Origin: Helianthus annuus
Lineage: Eukaryota; Streptophyta; Magnoliopsida; Asterales; Asteraceae
Direction of reading: 5' to 3'
Length of the DNA: 64,000 nt
NCBI RefSeq assembly: GCF_002127325.2
Contig: NC_035435.2
Coordinates: forward strand, 108,303,378-108,367,377
Part shown: positions 23,400 to 33,592 of the stretch, one piece after another
How positions within the stretch are numbered: position 1 is the stretch's first letter
Layout: the number at the start of each line of letters is the position of its first letter
Notes under the pieces: model-generated
Database searches by the model: none
Seen by the model: the letters and a program-made list of their open reading frames with translations, nothing else
Told to the model about the DNA's origin: nothing
Position numbers and translations under genes: made by a program

Positions 23400-23620
23400 A
23401 AAAATTGACATTTAATAATACTTATAAAAAATTGGCATTTTATAATATACACAATTCATTTCATAAAAATCTAAAGTTTTTAATAATAATACTTAATAAA
23501 AGAACATATGCATATTTTTTTATTAAAAATATACACAATTCATTTCATAAAAATATAAAGTTTTTTAATACTAACAAAATATTTTATAACAACATTTTAT
23601 AAAAAAAAAAATTAATTTTC
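23400..23620. repeat. AT-rich degenerate tandem repeat
   Basis: Units containing ATACACAATTCATTTCATAAAAAT repeat with (T)n spacers. It resembles, in reverse orientation, the AT array at 3885-4160 on the other side of the minisatellite. Confidence 0.5.
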
Positions 23621-23639
23621 TTAATATTTCACAACTTCC

Positions 23640-23940
23640 CCATACAAATACCCTATCAAAATAAAGTTCCTTACACCTCAATCATTGATAATCATTGGCT
23701 GACACCTAATGATTGGCATTAATTAGATGATAGGGGGTGTGTAAATACTTTTTCAAACGTATTAGGCAATGAGAGGCATATGGGTGGGGCCAATTTGAGG
23801 CGTATTGGGCAATGAGGACCGTATAACTTACTTTTTCTGACATAATTAATGCACTTAAACCTATACAACCCTCATTGCCTTATACAGAGCTGCTTGAGGG
23901 GGGGGGTGTCATTACTTTTGGGGGATGTACCAATACCCTC
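23640..23940. mobile_element. MITE-like copy related to 3498-3723, inverted
   Basis: Its reverse complement shares the CTCATTGCCC-ATACGCCT block and the AATCATTAGGTGTCAGCCAATGATT hairpin with the MITE at 3498-3723. It ends in GGGGGATGTACC. Its own terminal repeats are poorly defined. Confidence 0.5.
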
Positions 23941-24139
23941 ATCCCATTTTTATCCTTTTTCAGGAAGTTTTGAGCATTTAGTATTTATTTTTGAGTAAGT
24001 TAGACTACTAATAAAAGCTATTAACGGTCATGGTCTATTAGAGATTTAAAAGTTATTAATGGTCAAAAGCTAACCACAAACTGATGTTAACCAACATTAA
24101 GTTGTTTACGGTTTTGTTAGTGGCATGGCATGTTGGGCT

Positions 24140-24400
24140 ATCTAAAAAGCGCAGAATAATCTTATTTTCAATAACAATAAGGCGGTCGTGTCTTGCATTA
24201 TGCAGGAGATCAAGGCGTTGAGTTATCTATGGGTTAAAAGTCGTTCAAAGCGTATGTCCCTAGATGAAGAGTGCTGGAGTAAATTTGAGTTTGGTTGGAT
24301 AGGGATGTTGGCCTTGTTCCGCCTTCTTTTCTTGTTTGTATGTTGGTTGTTCTCGCTTTTTGCTAGTTCGTTTCTTTTGTTAATAAAATGACGTCTTTCC
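24140..24400 (+). pseudogene. LINE ORF2 3' end with 3'UTR
   Basis: The frame reads NNLIFNNNK, then a QEIKALSYLWVKSRSK-like stretch, then FEFGWIGM. This is the usual C-terminal end of plant LINE reverse transcriptase-zinc-binding proteins. It is followed by a T-rich 3'UTR (TTGTATGTTGGTTGTTCTCG) typical of such LINEs. Only the last 70 codons are present, so it is a 5'-truncated insertion. Confidence 0.65.
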
Positions 24401-24846
24401 AAAAAAAGCTTACGGTTTCTTAAAAGTTTAAGAATAAATGCAACGTATATTCTCTCAAACCAACGATCATTTGATAATTGATATCCATCTATATGATACA
24501 TTTGCTATAATATATTTATAGGTATTGGTGTCATGTGCTAGTAGTAAAACATATTTCATGTTTTTGTATAACACAATATATTTTCAGGCCCAAAAGAGAG
24601 AAAACGTGAAGTTTTATGAAGGCATGTGTTGAATCAAAACATTGTTTATGTGATTATTATTGTATGCATTTCTTGATCCTAAAATGTACACTATTATTGG
24701 GTTTATTGTTAATTTCAGTGACCTAATAACACAGGTAAAAAAAATTCTAGATCCATCACCGAACTTTTTAATCAATAATGGCTTTCGTAGTCCCACAACA
24801 TATTCCCATCATTCCAATATAAAGATCAGTGATTTGCAACCAAAAG
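24401..24846. other. Intergenic DNA, nothing recognised
   Basis: AT-rich sequence without supported coding, RNA or repeat structure. Short frames in it look random. Confidence 0.5.
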
Positions 24847-25420
24847 TTAACCTACTAGAATCCAAACATGATAATCTACCCAAACATAATGATACATGAG
24901 CTTCATTTCATACCATCAATTAAAACCATTATTTCTTTGTAGCTTTTTGTTTGGAATAGTTTTTTGTTTGGAACATAAGATTTATAATTGTGTAAATCGA
25001 TTATAATTTTTTCTTTTTTATATGATTAAACGACTGAGTCTATATTGCTAACTATTTTAAAGCATGGGCTACGTCGGAATTTTTTTTCTAACCTTCTTTA
25101 AGATTTCGTTTTTGGTTCGGTCTAGTTGAGTTTAGAAACTGAACACAATTGGTTACAAAGAGTTTTGATTTTTTTTTTTTGTATTTCTGGTTTAATATAC
25201 TTTTGTCACACTTGGAAATTAGAATGTGTCTATTGTTATTAATAATATAATGAATTTTAATATACATGTGAAAAGAGATACAAACATTTTCAATTGGTGG
25301 AGCCTTAAATTGTGTGGACAAAATCACAAGTTCCTAACCACCAGAAAGAAAGCAACATCGACATAAAACATTGATCACATTATAATGTGTACGTTGAGAT
25401 GTACACGCACATTTATTTAT
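24847..25420. repeat. Diverged direct duplication, copy 1
   Basis: This stretch is colinear with 26343-26880. Shared landmarks in the same order are CTAGAATCCAAACATGAT, GTAAATCGATTATAA, TAAGATTTCGT, AGAATGTG, GGTGG-GCCTTAAATTGT, and ACATTATGA/ATGT before a CACG. Indels are frequent. No gene is recognised. Confidence 0.65.
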
Positions 25421-25546
25421 ATTTTAATTAAAAACGATCTTTTTATTGATGGGTTTTAACCAGCATAACATGTAGCACTTAAGTAAAGGTGTAATAAACA
25501 TATATGGAATTTTCTCGTAAGGTACCGTAGTCATTTTATCAGGGCC

Positions 25547-25685
25547 CATTCTATACACACCCCCCCTCCTTCCTGATTACACCCCCCCTTGTGAGAGGAA
25601 AACTGTCGGTCCCACGCAGGCCCCACCTGTAAGAATGTGAGAGGAGGGGGGTGAAAAAAGTAAATAGGGGAGGTGTAGAAAGTAG
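25547..25685. mobile_element. Small MITE with TTCTA-CACCCCCC termini
   Basis: The left end TTCTATACACACCCCCC is mirrored at the right end by GGGGAGGTGTAGAA. The interior is G/C-rich (GAGAGGAGGGGGG) in an otherwise AT-rich region. There is no ORF. Confidence 0.55.
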
Positions 25686-26342
25686 CACCCTTTATCAGTC
25701 TACTGTTTTGTTTGGATGATTGGAAGTCTTATCGGTCTACTGTTTTGTTTGGATGGTTGGAAAACTAATTGGCGTCATAAATCATTATAAAGCTTAAAAA
25801 TATATATAACTGATATAGAACAAAATAGGGAGCTATTTTATTTTCAGGTTTGGATTTGTAATGTTGATATAAGATTAAGCTTGGAATTATTAAAATTTGA
25901 AGCATGAAGTAGTAAATGATAAGATCTTAAAATATTTTTTTTAAATTGTATCCTAATGCTGATCCAGATCACCGGTCCAACCGGTTGACGTCATAACCGA
26001 CAGGCCTAAAATATGTAGGCCTTCCAACACTATATAATCCGACCTTTTGTGACAATAGACTTGGTTTATGAAACTCTTATATAGTGGTTGACCCAGTTTT
26101 TTTTATAATGTGTACGTTGACCCAGTTTTTTTTAAGAGGTAATCGGAGAGCTTAACAAAAATTTTATGATGGGTTATCAAGAGTTTAACATATATATAAC
26201 ATTAAATATATTTTCATGAAGGGTGTTTGACCACTTGACCCCATAGTTATACCATGGGTCCGCCCCTACATAGTCTATAGGATTGTATGAAAACGTAGGG
26301 TTGGACAAGGGTCTCGAACCCAATGATATGTTTTAGTGACTA

Positions 26343-26880
26343 CTAGAATCCAAACATGATACATGAGCTTCATAACATCAATGAAAACCCATTTTTTTTA
26401 ATTTCTTTCTTGCATTTTCTTGGTTGGACTAAGATTTATAAACGAGTAAATCGATTATAAATCCTGCCAATTTATGGTTAGCTCACTTATTATTCTACAC
26501 GATAACTACTTTTTGGGCTGGGTTGAGTCAGAATTTATTAAAACATTTCAGAATTTATTAAAACATTTTTTAAGATTTCGTCTTTAGTTTGGTGTGGAAA
26601 CTCAACACATCTGATTAAAAAAAGTTTGATTTGGTAGTAACATATTTCTGCCACATTTAGAATGTGACTATATAATTATGTTGTTAATAATATGGTAAAC
26701 TTTCAGTAATACACGAGCAAAACCTCCAAAACGGAAAAAATCCAAATGGTTTGAATATTGGTGGGGCCTTAAATTGTCCACAGCCCCCACTGGCCACTAG
26801 AAAGGAACACATGTACAGTAACATTTATTACATTATGACCAATGTATATGCACGTTTTTTTGTGAACCATAGATTTTTCA
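26343..26880. repeat. Diverged direct duplication, copy 2
   Basis: Second copy of the block at 24847-25420, same orientation, about 1.5 kb downstream. The stretch between the copies (25686-26342) is AT-rich with no gene. Confidence 0.65.
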
Positions 26881-27001
26881 GAATTTTGATTGATTGGGTT
26901 TTGTAATGTAGCCATCCTGCTTCCAATCAATATGGAATAGTTTTCCTCTAGAGGTTTCATAATTTAGTTTTGTTTATCTAGAAGGAGAGCTAGTGGGAGA
27001 T

Positions 27002-27608
27002 TGATGACGGGTGTAGCCCAAGATTAAATAAGATAACTAAATATGCAAATGCTTAAAATGTTGAAAGGTTCACCGGATGAAAAGCTGTAAAGTGAGAAAA
27101 GCGAGGAACAGTAATCAATCACATCTGAGAACTCGTCCCACGCCCACAAAATCAGAGCAGGTCTGCACGAATACACGCTATTAACCAGGGGTCCAAAGCC
27201 TTCAACCCCAAAAGGGGAAACCCTCCATTGCAAACAGGTTCCACTAGTCTTGTACATACCATTTTAGGAGATGTCTTCCCCTATAAGAAGACAGCTCATT
27301 TCACTCCAAAGACATTCCGAAACAGAGAAAGATTCCCTCATCTCTGGTCATTCATAGAGTACTTGCTCACTTCCAAGTTACTCTTCATCACATTCACCAC
27401 ACACTCGTTCTATTTGCTTTCTTTTCTGGATTCGAGCTTGCCTCGGAGAAAGAACTTCAAAGCAAATAACAATTACATACTAGTGAACCTCCTTCCACGT
27501 TTTGCAAACGTGGAGGGACCCCGCGACCTGCGTTAAAACTGAACCCTTCAGCCCTTTTGCCTAACCACCTCAGCTACCATCATCGGTCTAGTATTTGTTG
27601 CTTCAACA
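27002..27608 (+). repeat. 5' LTR of the Tat-like element
   Basis: It begins TGATGACGGG and ends CTTCAACA, directly before the primer site, giving 607 bp. A TATAAG box lies near 27281. The 21 bases upstream (26981-27001) are the purine-rich tract normally found before a 3' LTR and are identical to 32314-32334. Confidence 0.6.
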
Positions 27609-27610
27609 AG

Positions 27611-27629
27611 TTGGCGCCCACCGTGGGGC
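27611..27629 (+). promoter_or_regulatory. tRNA primer-binding site
   Basis: TTGGCGCCCACCGTGGGGC sits 2 bases after the LTR end. This form of minus-strand primer site is typical of Tat-branch gypsy elements. Confidence 0.75.
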
Positions 27630-27690
27630 TACGCCGCTGTTTCTTCTCAAAAAAGACCTAGTAGTGTAGCTCCCTTCACTCAAAAACACC

Positions 27691-29151
27691 ATGTCAGAAA
27701 GTGGATCCCCGGGAGAGGTGAACCAGATCCCTAACACCTCCACCCCGGGTAGTGGCCAAGCTCACACAACTATAACAACACTGTTTTCAACTCCGGGGAG
27801 TACACCCGAGTTCCTTACCTTCAACACGCTAACCCCATCCAGATCTGGGGCTCCGTCTCCCAACGTTGGTGTATCAGACGCCCCAACGCGTGTTGAACTT
27901 ACCCCCGAGGGGGTCGCTAATAACTTTCTCGAGTTAAGGTCACTTCTTAACCAGCATGTGAGTAAAGAAAGGGAAAAGGGGGTAAGAATTCGTTTAGATT
28001 ATGACGAACCTGAGCCAACACTGTCTCCCGGGCCACCCCAACCTCCTTTCGCCACAAGAAGTGAGGCTGGTCCTAGCAACCCTTCAAACCCTCATCCTTA
28101 TCTATCCACTATGACAAATCCAACGGTCCATCCCATTTTCTCTTCCCAACCAATTACTAATGACACTCCTCTGGGACATGAGCTAACTCTTGACCAGCTC
28201 CTACAATCCCCGGTAACAAGCTATCCAGCTTCTTTAACAACCACATGGGAGCAAGCTCTGTCCGTGCTCCCTTTAGCACGAAGTGCTGTTGCTAGCACCC
28301 CTCTCGGGGTAAACTGCTCGGTTGGTCCAGGAAGCCTTCAGGGTTTCAACCTCATACCCAACATGATGTCCCAGATGATGGCCAACTTCCCATGGCAACA
28401 CTTCATTAATCAAGTGTTAGCCACTCAAGGGAATCATGGCAATAGTCACAATGTGGATACAAGACCTGAAGAAGACCTGGCTAAACCCTATAAGCCAAGC
28501 AACCTTTCATGCTTCTCAAGGCAGATAGCCGATTATGATTTTCAATCAAAAATCAAGATGCCAACCCACATCAGAACGTATGATGGGACTGAAGATCCCG
28601 AGGATCACCTCCAGATCTTCACTGGTGCTGCTCGAATAGAAAAATGGTCAAATGCTGAATGTTGCCTGATGTTCATGCAGACTCTTGTTGGATCCGCCAG
28701 GATCTGGTTCAACGACCTACCTGCTCAAAGCATTCGAAGCTTTGATGATCTCAGCAGAAGTTTTCTGGCAAACTTCTCCCAACAAAGGCGATACGTCAAG
28801 GACGCAACAGTAATCTTCCAGATAAAACAACGCGACGATGAAAGTCTTCGGGCATTCATTGAACGATACAAGAAAGAAGGACTAACCTATGTGGGGGCTG
28901 ACGAGAAAATGAGAGTGGCCGGCTTTATGAACGCCATAACCTCTAAATACCTCACACGAGATTTCAACAAATCTCTGCCCAAAACCTTGGAAGAAGCCCT
29001 TGAAAGGGCCGAAGCTCACATTCGGGGAGAGGAGGCTGTAGATATCAAGGAACAAAGGAAAAGGGGGTCTGGCTGGCGAAGCAACAGCCCAGCCAGAAAA
29101 AGAGGAAACTTCAACTCTTATGACAGACGCCCAAAGGGTTCAGACCCTTGA
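27691..29151 (+). CDS. Tat-like Gag
   Basis: A 486-residue Gag. The N-terminal 250 residues are Pro/Ser/Thr-rich and poorly conserved. From about residue 270 the retrotransposon-gag domain runs with P-x-x-I-x-x-YDG-x-x-DPEDHL, then W-F-ND-L, F-x-x-x-F-x-x-x-F and a conserved L-x-x-FI-x-RYKKE stretch. A basic Arg/Lys/Gly tail follows. The frame ends at TGA 29149-29151. Downstream codons stay in the same frame without another stop into the zinc knuckle and pol frame, so gag and pol look like one polyprotein frame broken by a single nonsense codon, or a read-through stop. The start is the first ATG, 60 bp after the primer site. Confidence 0.8.
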   Translation: MSESGSPGEVNQIPNTSTPGSGQAHTTITTLFSTPGSTPEFLTFNTLTPSRSGAPSPNVGVSDAPTRVELTPEGVANNFLELRSLLNQHVSKEREKGVRIRLDYDEPEPTLSPGPPQPPFATRSEAGPSNPSNPHPYLSTMTNPTVHPIFSSQPITNDTPLGHELTLDQLLQSPVTSYPASLTTTWEQALSVLPLARSAVASTPLGVNCSVGPGSLQGFNLIPNMMSQMMANFPWQHFINQVLATQGNHGNSHNVDTRPEEDLAKPYKPSNLSCFSRQIADYDFQSKIKMPTHIRTYDGTEDPEDHLQIFTGAARIEKWSNAECCLMFMQTLVGSARIWFNDLPAQSIRSFDDLSRSFLANFSQQRRYVKDATVIFQIKQRDDESLRAFIERYKKEGLTYVGADEKMRVAGFMNAITSKYLTRDFNKSLPKTLEEALERAEAHIRGEEAVDIKEQRKRGSGWRSNSPARKRGNFNSYDRRPKGSDP

Positions 29152-29190
29152 AGGATTGAAGGTCGAAACCCTTCAGGTAGAGATAAAGGC

Positions 29191-32100
29191 ATGAGTTTCA
29201 CTCCCCTCACCAAAACCCCTCAAGAAATCCTGGCAACGGAAGAAGTCAAACAAAACTTTAGACCTCCCAGGCCTCTCCCCAAAAGCAGAAAAAATGAGAA
29301 CTCCACGCAATTCTGTGAGTTCCATGAAGAAAAGGGACATCACACCAACGATTGCTTCCAACTAAAAAAGAGAATTGAAGAGGCTGTCAAGTCAGGAGAG
29401 CTCGCTCATTTGGTAAAAGGGGTTCGAGACAAGATGGCTGGAGGCAAAGGAAAGGAAGTAAACATGGTGTATTCTGATGAAAAGGTTCCTCATAAGAATC
29501 AGCGGTTGGAAGACTGGGAGCTTCAGTGTGTCTGCTTTCCCCCAACAAGGAAAGACCCACTTCCCAGTCCCCTTGTGGTTGAAGCCACCGTGGGTACACT
29601 ACAAACATGTAAAGCATACATAGACACAGGAGCAGCCACTGAAATCATGTTTGAGAAATTCTTCAACCGATTAAGCGATGAGGAACGTTCAAGGCTTCAA
29701 CCCTCCGGAACCTCCATAAAAGGTATCGCCGATATAACCTTGAAGCCTTTGGGGCAGATAACCCTTGACGTTCGTTTCAACGAGGGATCGAAAGAAAGAA
29801 CCCGATCACTGACCTTTGTGGTTATCAACATCCCTTCGAACTATGACGTAATCATAGGGAGGCCCGGACAATGTGCATTTTACATGGCAGTGTCTGTCGG
29901 CCATGGCACAGTCAAGTTCCCTACTGAAAGAGGGATAGCAACCCTCCAACCCTCTCAGGAAGCTTACATGATCGAGGGCGAAAATTCAAACAGTGAAAAG
30001 GACAAGCAAGGGTTAGTCATAAACCCTAAATACCCTGAGCAACGAATAAGGGTCAATCCCAACCTTTCCCAAGAGACTCTTTCATACCTTGAAAAGCTGC
30101 TGAAGCATCACAGCGATGTGTTCGCCTGGTCTCCTGAAGATATGACTAGGATCCCCCGAAACATTGAACACGAGTTAAGAATACCACCGGATGTCAAACC
30201 GGTGGTCCAAAAGAAAAGAAGCCTGGCACCCGAGAGAAGCCTGGCAGCTTGCCAAGAGGTTGAAAAGCTTGTATCAGCCGGTATTCTCCGAGAGGTCAAG
30301 TACCAATCATGGATTGCAAACCCTGTTATGGTCAGAAAACCCGACAACTCTTGGAGAATGTGTATAGATTTTAAAGATCTTAACAAGGCTTGTCCCAAAG
30401 ATTGCTACCCGCTGCCGGAAATTGATCTCAAGGTCGATTCCCTCACGGGATATTCGTTTAAATGCTTTCTTGATGCATACAAAGGTTATCACCAAATCCT
30501 CATGAAGAAGGAGGATGAAGAAAAGACAGCTTTCCACACAGACAAAAGTATCTTTTGTTACCAAAAGATGCCTTTTGGCCTCAAAAATGCAGGTGCCACC
30601 TATCAGCGACTCGTCGATAAGGCCTTTGAAGACCAAATCGGTAGAAACATGGAGGCATATGTCGATGACTTGGTGATTAAGAGCAAGACGGAACATCAAA
30701 TGCTTGATGATATCCAAGAAACTTTCAAGAACCTTAGAAAGATTAACATGAAGCTCAACCCGGAAAAATGTTCGTTTGGATTCGATGAAGGAAAATTTCT
30801 GGGTCACATCGTTGGAAAGCAAAATATCAAGGCCAACCCTAACAAAGTAAAAGCTGTCTTTGAGGCTAAACCACCGAGAACTAAGAAGGAGGTTGAAAGT
30901 TTAAACGGGAAGCTTGCAGCCTTGAAGCGTTTCACCTCAAAACTGGCCGAAAGGTCTCTACCCTTCTACAAAATGCTCAAGAACTGCTCAGATAAAAAAG
31001 ATTTCAGATGGACCGATGAAGCTGAAGAAGCTTTCAATCAAATGAAGCAGCACTTAGCTTCCCTACCAGATATTGCGGCACCAAAAACTGGGAAGGTCAT
31101 ATTGGTGTACCTTTCAATTGCCGACGAAGCCATCAGTGCAGTTCTCACCATTGAAAGAGACAAGGCTCAGGTACCCGTTTATTTTTTCAGCAAAACTCTA
31201 AAACTAGCTGAAACCAAATACCCTCCCCTCGAAAAACTTGCTCTAGCCCTGGTTCAAACAGCCAGAAGGCTTAGGAGATACTTCCAAGCACACCCTATAC
31301 AAGTGGTCACTGACCAACCTGTCAAGAATGTGCTTGAAAAACCTGAGAATTCGGGGAGGCTAGCAAAATGGGCAGTGGAACTAGGTGAACATAACATCAC
31401 CTATGTCCCACGAAAAGCCATTAAAGCTCAGGTCCTGGCCGACTTCCTGGTTGAAGTCCCAAACCAAACAATTGAAGAAGTAAACACCACAACCGCTGAA
31501 CCCTCCAACCCTGAAGCCTGGAAATTATTCACTGATGGGGCTTCAAGCGTTGAAGGGTCCGGAGCTGGTTTAGTCCTAATCAACCCTGAGGGACTAGAAT
31601 TCACATATGCTCTCCGTTTTAATTTTCAGACCACCAATAACGAGGCTGAATACGAAGCATTGATCGCTGGTCTACGACTGGCCAAAGAAATGAAAGTCAA
31701 GAAGCTTGAAGTGTTCACAGATTCACTACTCGTATCAAGCCAAGTTAATGACAGCTATGTCGCCAAAGAGCCCAACATGAGAAGGTACAAAGAAAAATCC
31801 AAGGAGTTAATGAACACCTTCCAAACATGCAGCATTAAAAAGATTCCAAGGTCCCAAAACAAAAAGGCCGATGCCTTGAGCAAATTGGCATCCCTCACAT
31901 TCGCCCACCTCACAAAAAAGGTGTTGGTTGAAGTGTTGAAGGCCCGGTCGATTGATGAATTGGAAGTGCAAGATGTAGTCACCGAGGAAGATCCAAATTG
32001 GATGACTCCCATCAAAAAATTCCTTCAAGATAATGAACTACCCAATGATCAAACAGAAGCCGAAAGGGTCAAAATCAAAGCAAGACAATATGTGTTGCAA

Positions 32101-32562
32101 GGAGAAACCCTCTATAAAAAAGGTTACCTTGCACCCCTGCTAAGATGTGTGGGTCCTGAACAAAGCAAGTATTTGATTAAGGAAGTGCATGAAGGAATAT
32201 GTGGAGCTCATTTTGGAGCTAGGTCGGTAGTTGCAAAGCTCATGAACCTTGGATACTTCTGGCCGTCGATGCATCGTGACACCGTTGAACAGTTGAAGAA
32301 ATGTGACACCGTTGAAGGAGAGCTAGTGGGAGATCATTCATCATTGAAGGGGTATGGCCTCAAATGTTGCGCAAGGGATGCGCACACAGAACCATACCCA
32401 CACTTCATTTTCAAAACACTCAGCTTGTCCCAAGGTTTCTGCACAGGATCTACTAGCATAAGCGTATCCTTGACAACTCATGAAAGTACATCCAGTACAA
32501 GTGGCAGCAGCCTACAGCGAATCAGCATGCGCGAGGCTTTGCCCAGCCAATTCCCACGATGA
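29191..32562 (+). pseudogene. Tat-like Pol (protease, RT, RNase H x2, truncated integrase)
   Basis: The frame continues directly from the gag frame after the TGA. In order it shows a zinc knuckle (C42 to C55, C-x2-H form), an aspartic protease with DTGA near residue 145, and reverse transcriptase with YVDD near residue 490. A degenerate RNase H lies about 630-720. A second RNase H (FTDGASS near 779, then E and D positions, ending ADALSKLAS) follows. An integrase HHCC zinc finger comes next and breaks after the first Cys of the C-x2-C pair near residue 1040. The DDE integrase core is absent, and the last 80 residues are LTR-derived. The element can no longer integrate by itself. RT motifs look intact. 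Confidence 0.85.
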
Positions 32563-33027
32563 ACAATCATGCAGGAGATAAACAGTACAAATGGATAATG
32601 ACGTATAGCCAATCAGTGTGCGTCATTCACTGATCCATGATCTCCATTCACAGCTGATGACAGACTTGACAACAAGTACACTCGACAGGCGACGTGTCAC
32701 CAATCATGGTGCGCCAACCTTCCTCCACTTTGCAAACACTTGCCGTCATGTCAGAGTGGACCAAGAGGATATTCTCTGTTGGCAACGTCTGGCCCAAGGC
32801 CCATCGGCTCATCTCCTTCTCCAAACCATTCGTCTATAATTACAACCTTCAATCACTGGTTTAGAGATCCGAGCACTCACTCTTAAAACACACAAACAGT
32901 TTTATTCCCCTTAAAGCAGTTACTTATTCTCATGCTGGATTGTAGTTACGAGAAGACCCCCCCCCCCACACACACACCACCTATTCTTCACATGAACTCA
33001 TGATGTTTTGTTTTGCAGATCACTACA
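32335..33027 (+). repeat. 3' LTR-like region of the Tat-like element
   Basis: It follows the purine tract and has LTR style: GC-moderate promoter-like sequence, a C-run near 32960, and an end CACTACA at 33027. It does not align with the 5' LTR by eye and does not start with TG, so it may come from another family by recombination. No host gene is present. Confidence 0.4.
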
Positions 33028-33149
33028 AGCTTTTTCAATAAAAGAAGAGATAAAGAGGATAACCCCCTGTTGGGACTACCATATTAGTTCTATCCCACAC
33101 AGATAATTGATTACTCACAACAAAATATATTTAACTATACAACTGTTTC

Positions 33150-33592
33150 TGTAAGATTAAATATATTATGTATTAATATTTAATCTATAGCCATTATAAT
33201 CGTTTACATAATATAGATCAAAATATATAATAACCTATTAAATAATTAGTTGGTAATTGTTGATGAACCATATTACCCTTATTAACTAATTAGGTTTCCT
33301 CCTGGGTGCTTATATAAGGAGATTTATGTGGAGGTTAAGGGGTTAGACAGTTACACAATTAGACATACCCCATAAGCATAACATCACATTCGACCTCCAT
33401 CTCTATAGCCGATACCCTTTTCGGTTTAATCAGTCACCATCATCAGTCAGCACCCTAAGGAGGAACCAGATCACCTTGACAAAGATGCCGAACTCCATGT
33501 CGTCTTCTCTCACTGGATTCTCCACTGCACTGTCTGCGGTGACAGGTATGTTTACATGTTTTCCATTATGTTTAAACAGAACTGAACCAACA
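33150..33592 (+). repeat. 5' LTR of the Copia element
   Basis: It contains a TATA box TATATAAGG at 33311-33319 and a downstream ATG at 33485. That ATG heads a 61-base open stretch ending in ACAG followed by GTATGT, a strong plant splice donor (see the spliced gag model). Confidence 0.92.

Larger units (their letters stand above)
27002..33027 (+). mobile_element. Tat-like gypsy retrotransposon, integrase-deleted
   Basis: A 5' LTR (27002-27608) is followed by a primer site TTGGCGCCCACCGTGGGGC, a gag frame and a protease-RT-RNase H frame carrying a second, archaeal-type RNase H. That arrangement is diagnostic of the Tat (Ogre/Retand) branch. The coding region is cut inside the integrase zinc finger and jumps to a purine-rich GGAGAGCTAGTGGGAGAT at 32317-32334. 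LTR-like sequence of a different kind follows up to about 33027. The right end does not match the left LTR, so the 3' boundary is uncertain and the element may be a recombinant. Confidence 0.75.

Noticed and set aside
29173..32028. Minus-strand frames across the Tat-like pol
   Set aside because: They are shadows of the plus-strand RT/RNase H coding sequence.
27002..33027. Complete, autonomous Tat element
   Set aside because: The integrase core is absent and the right LTR-like region does not match the left LTR.
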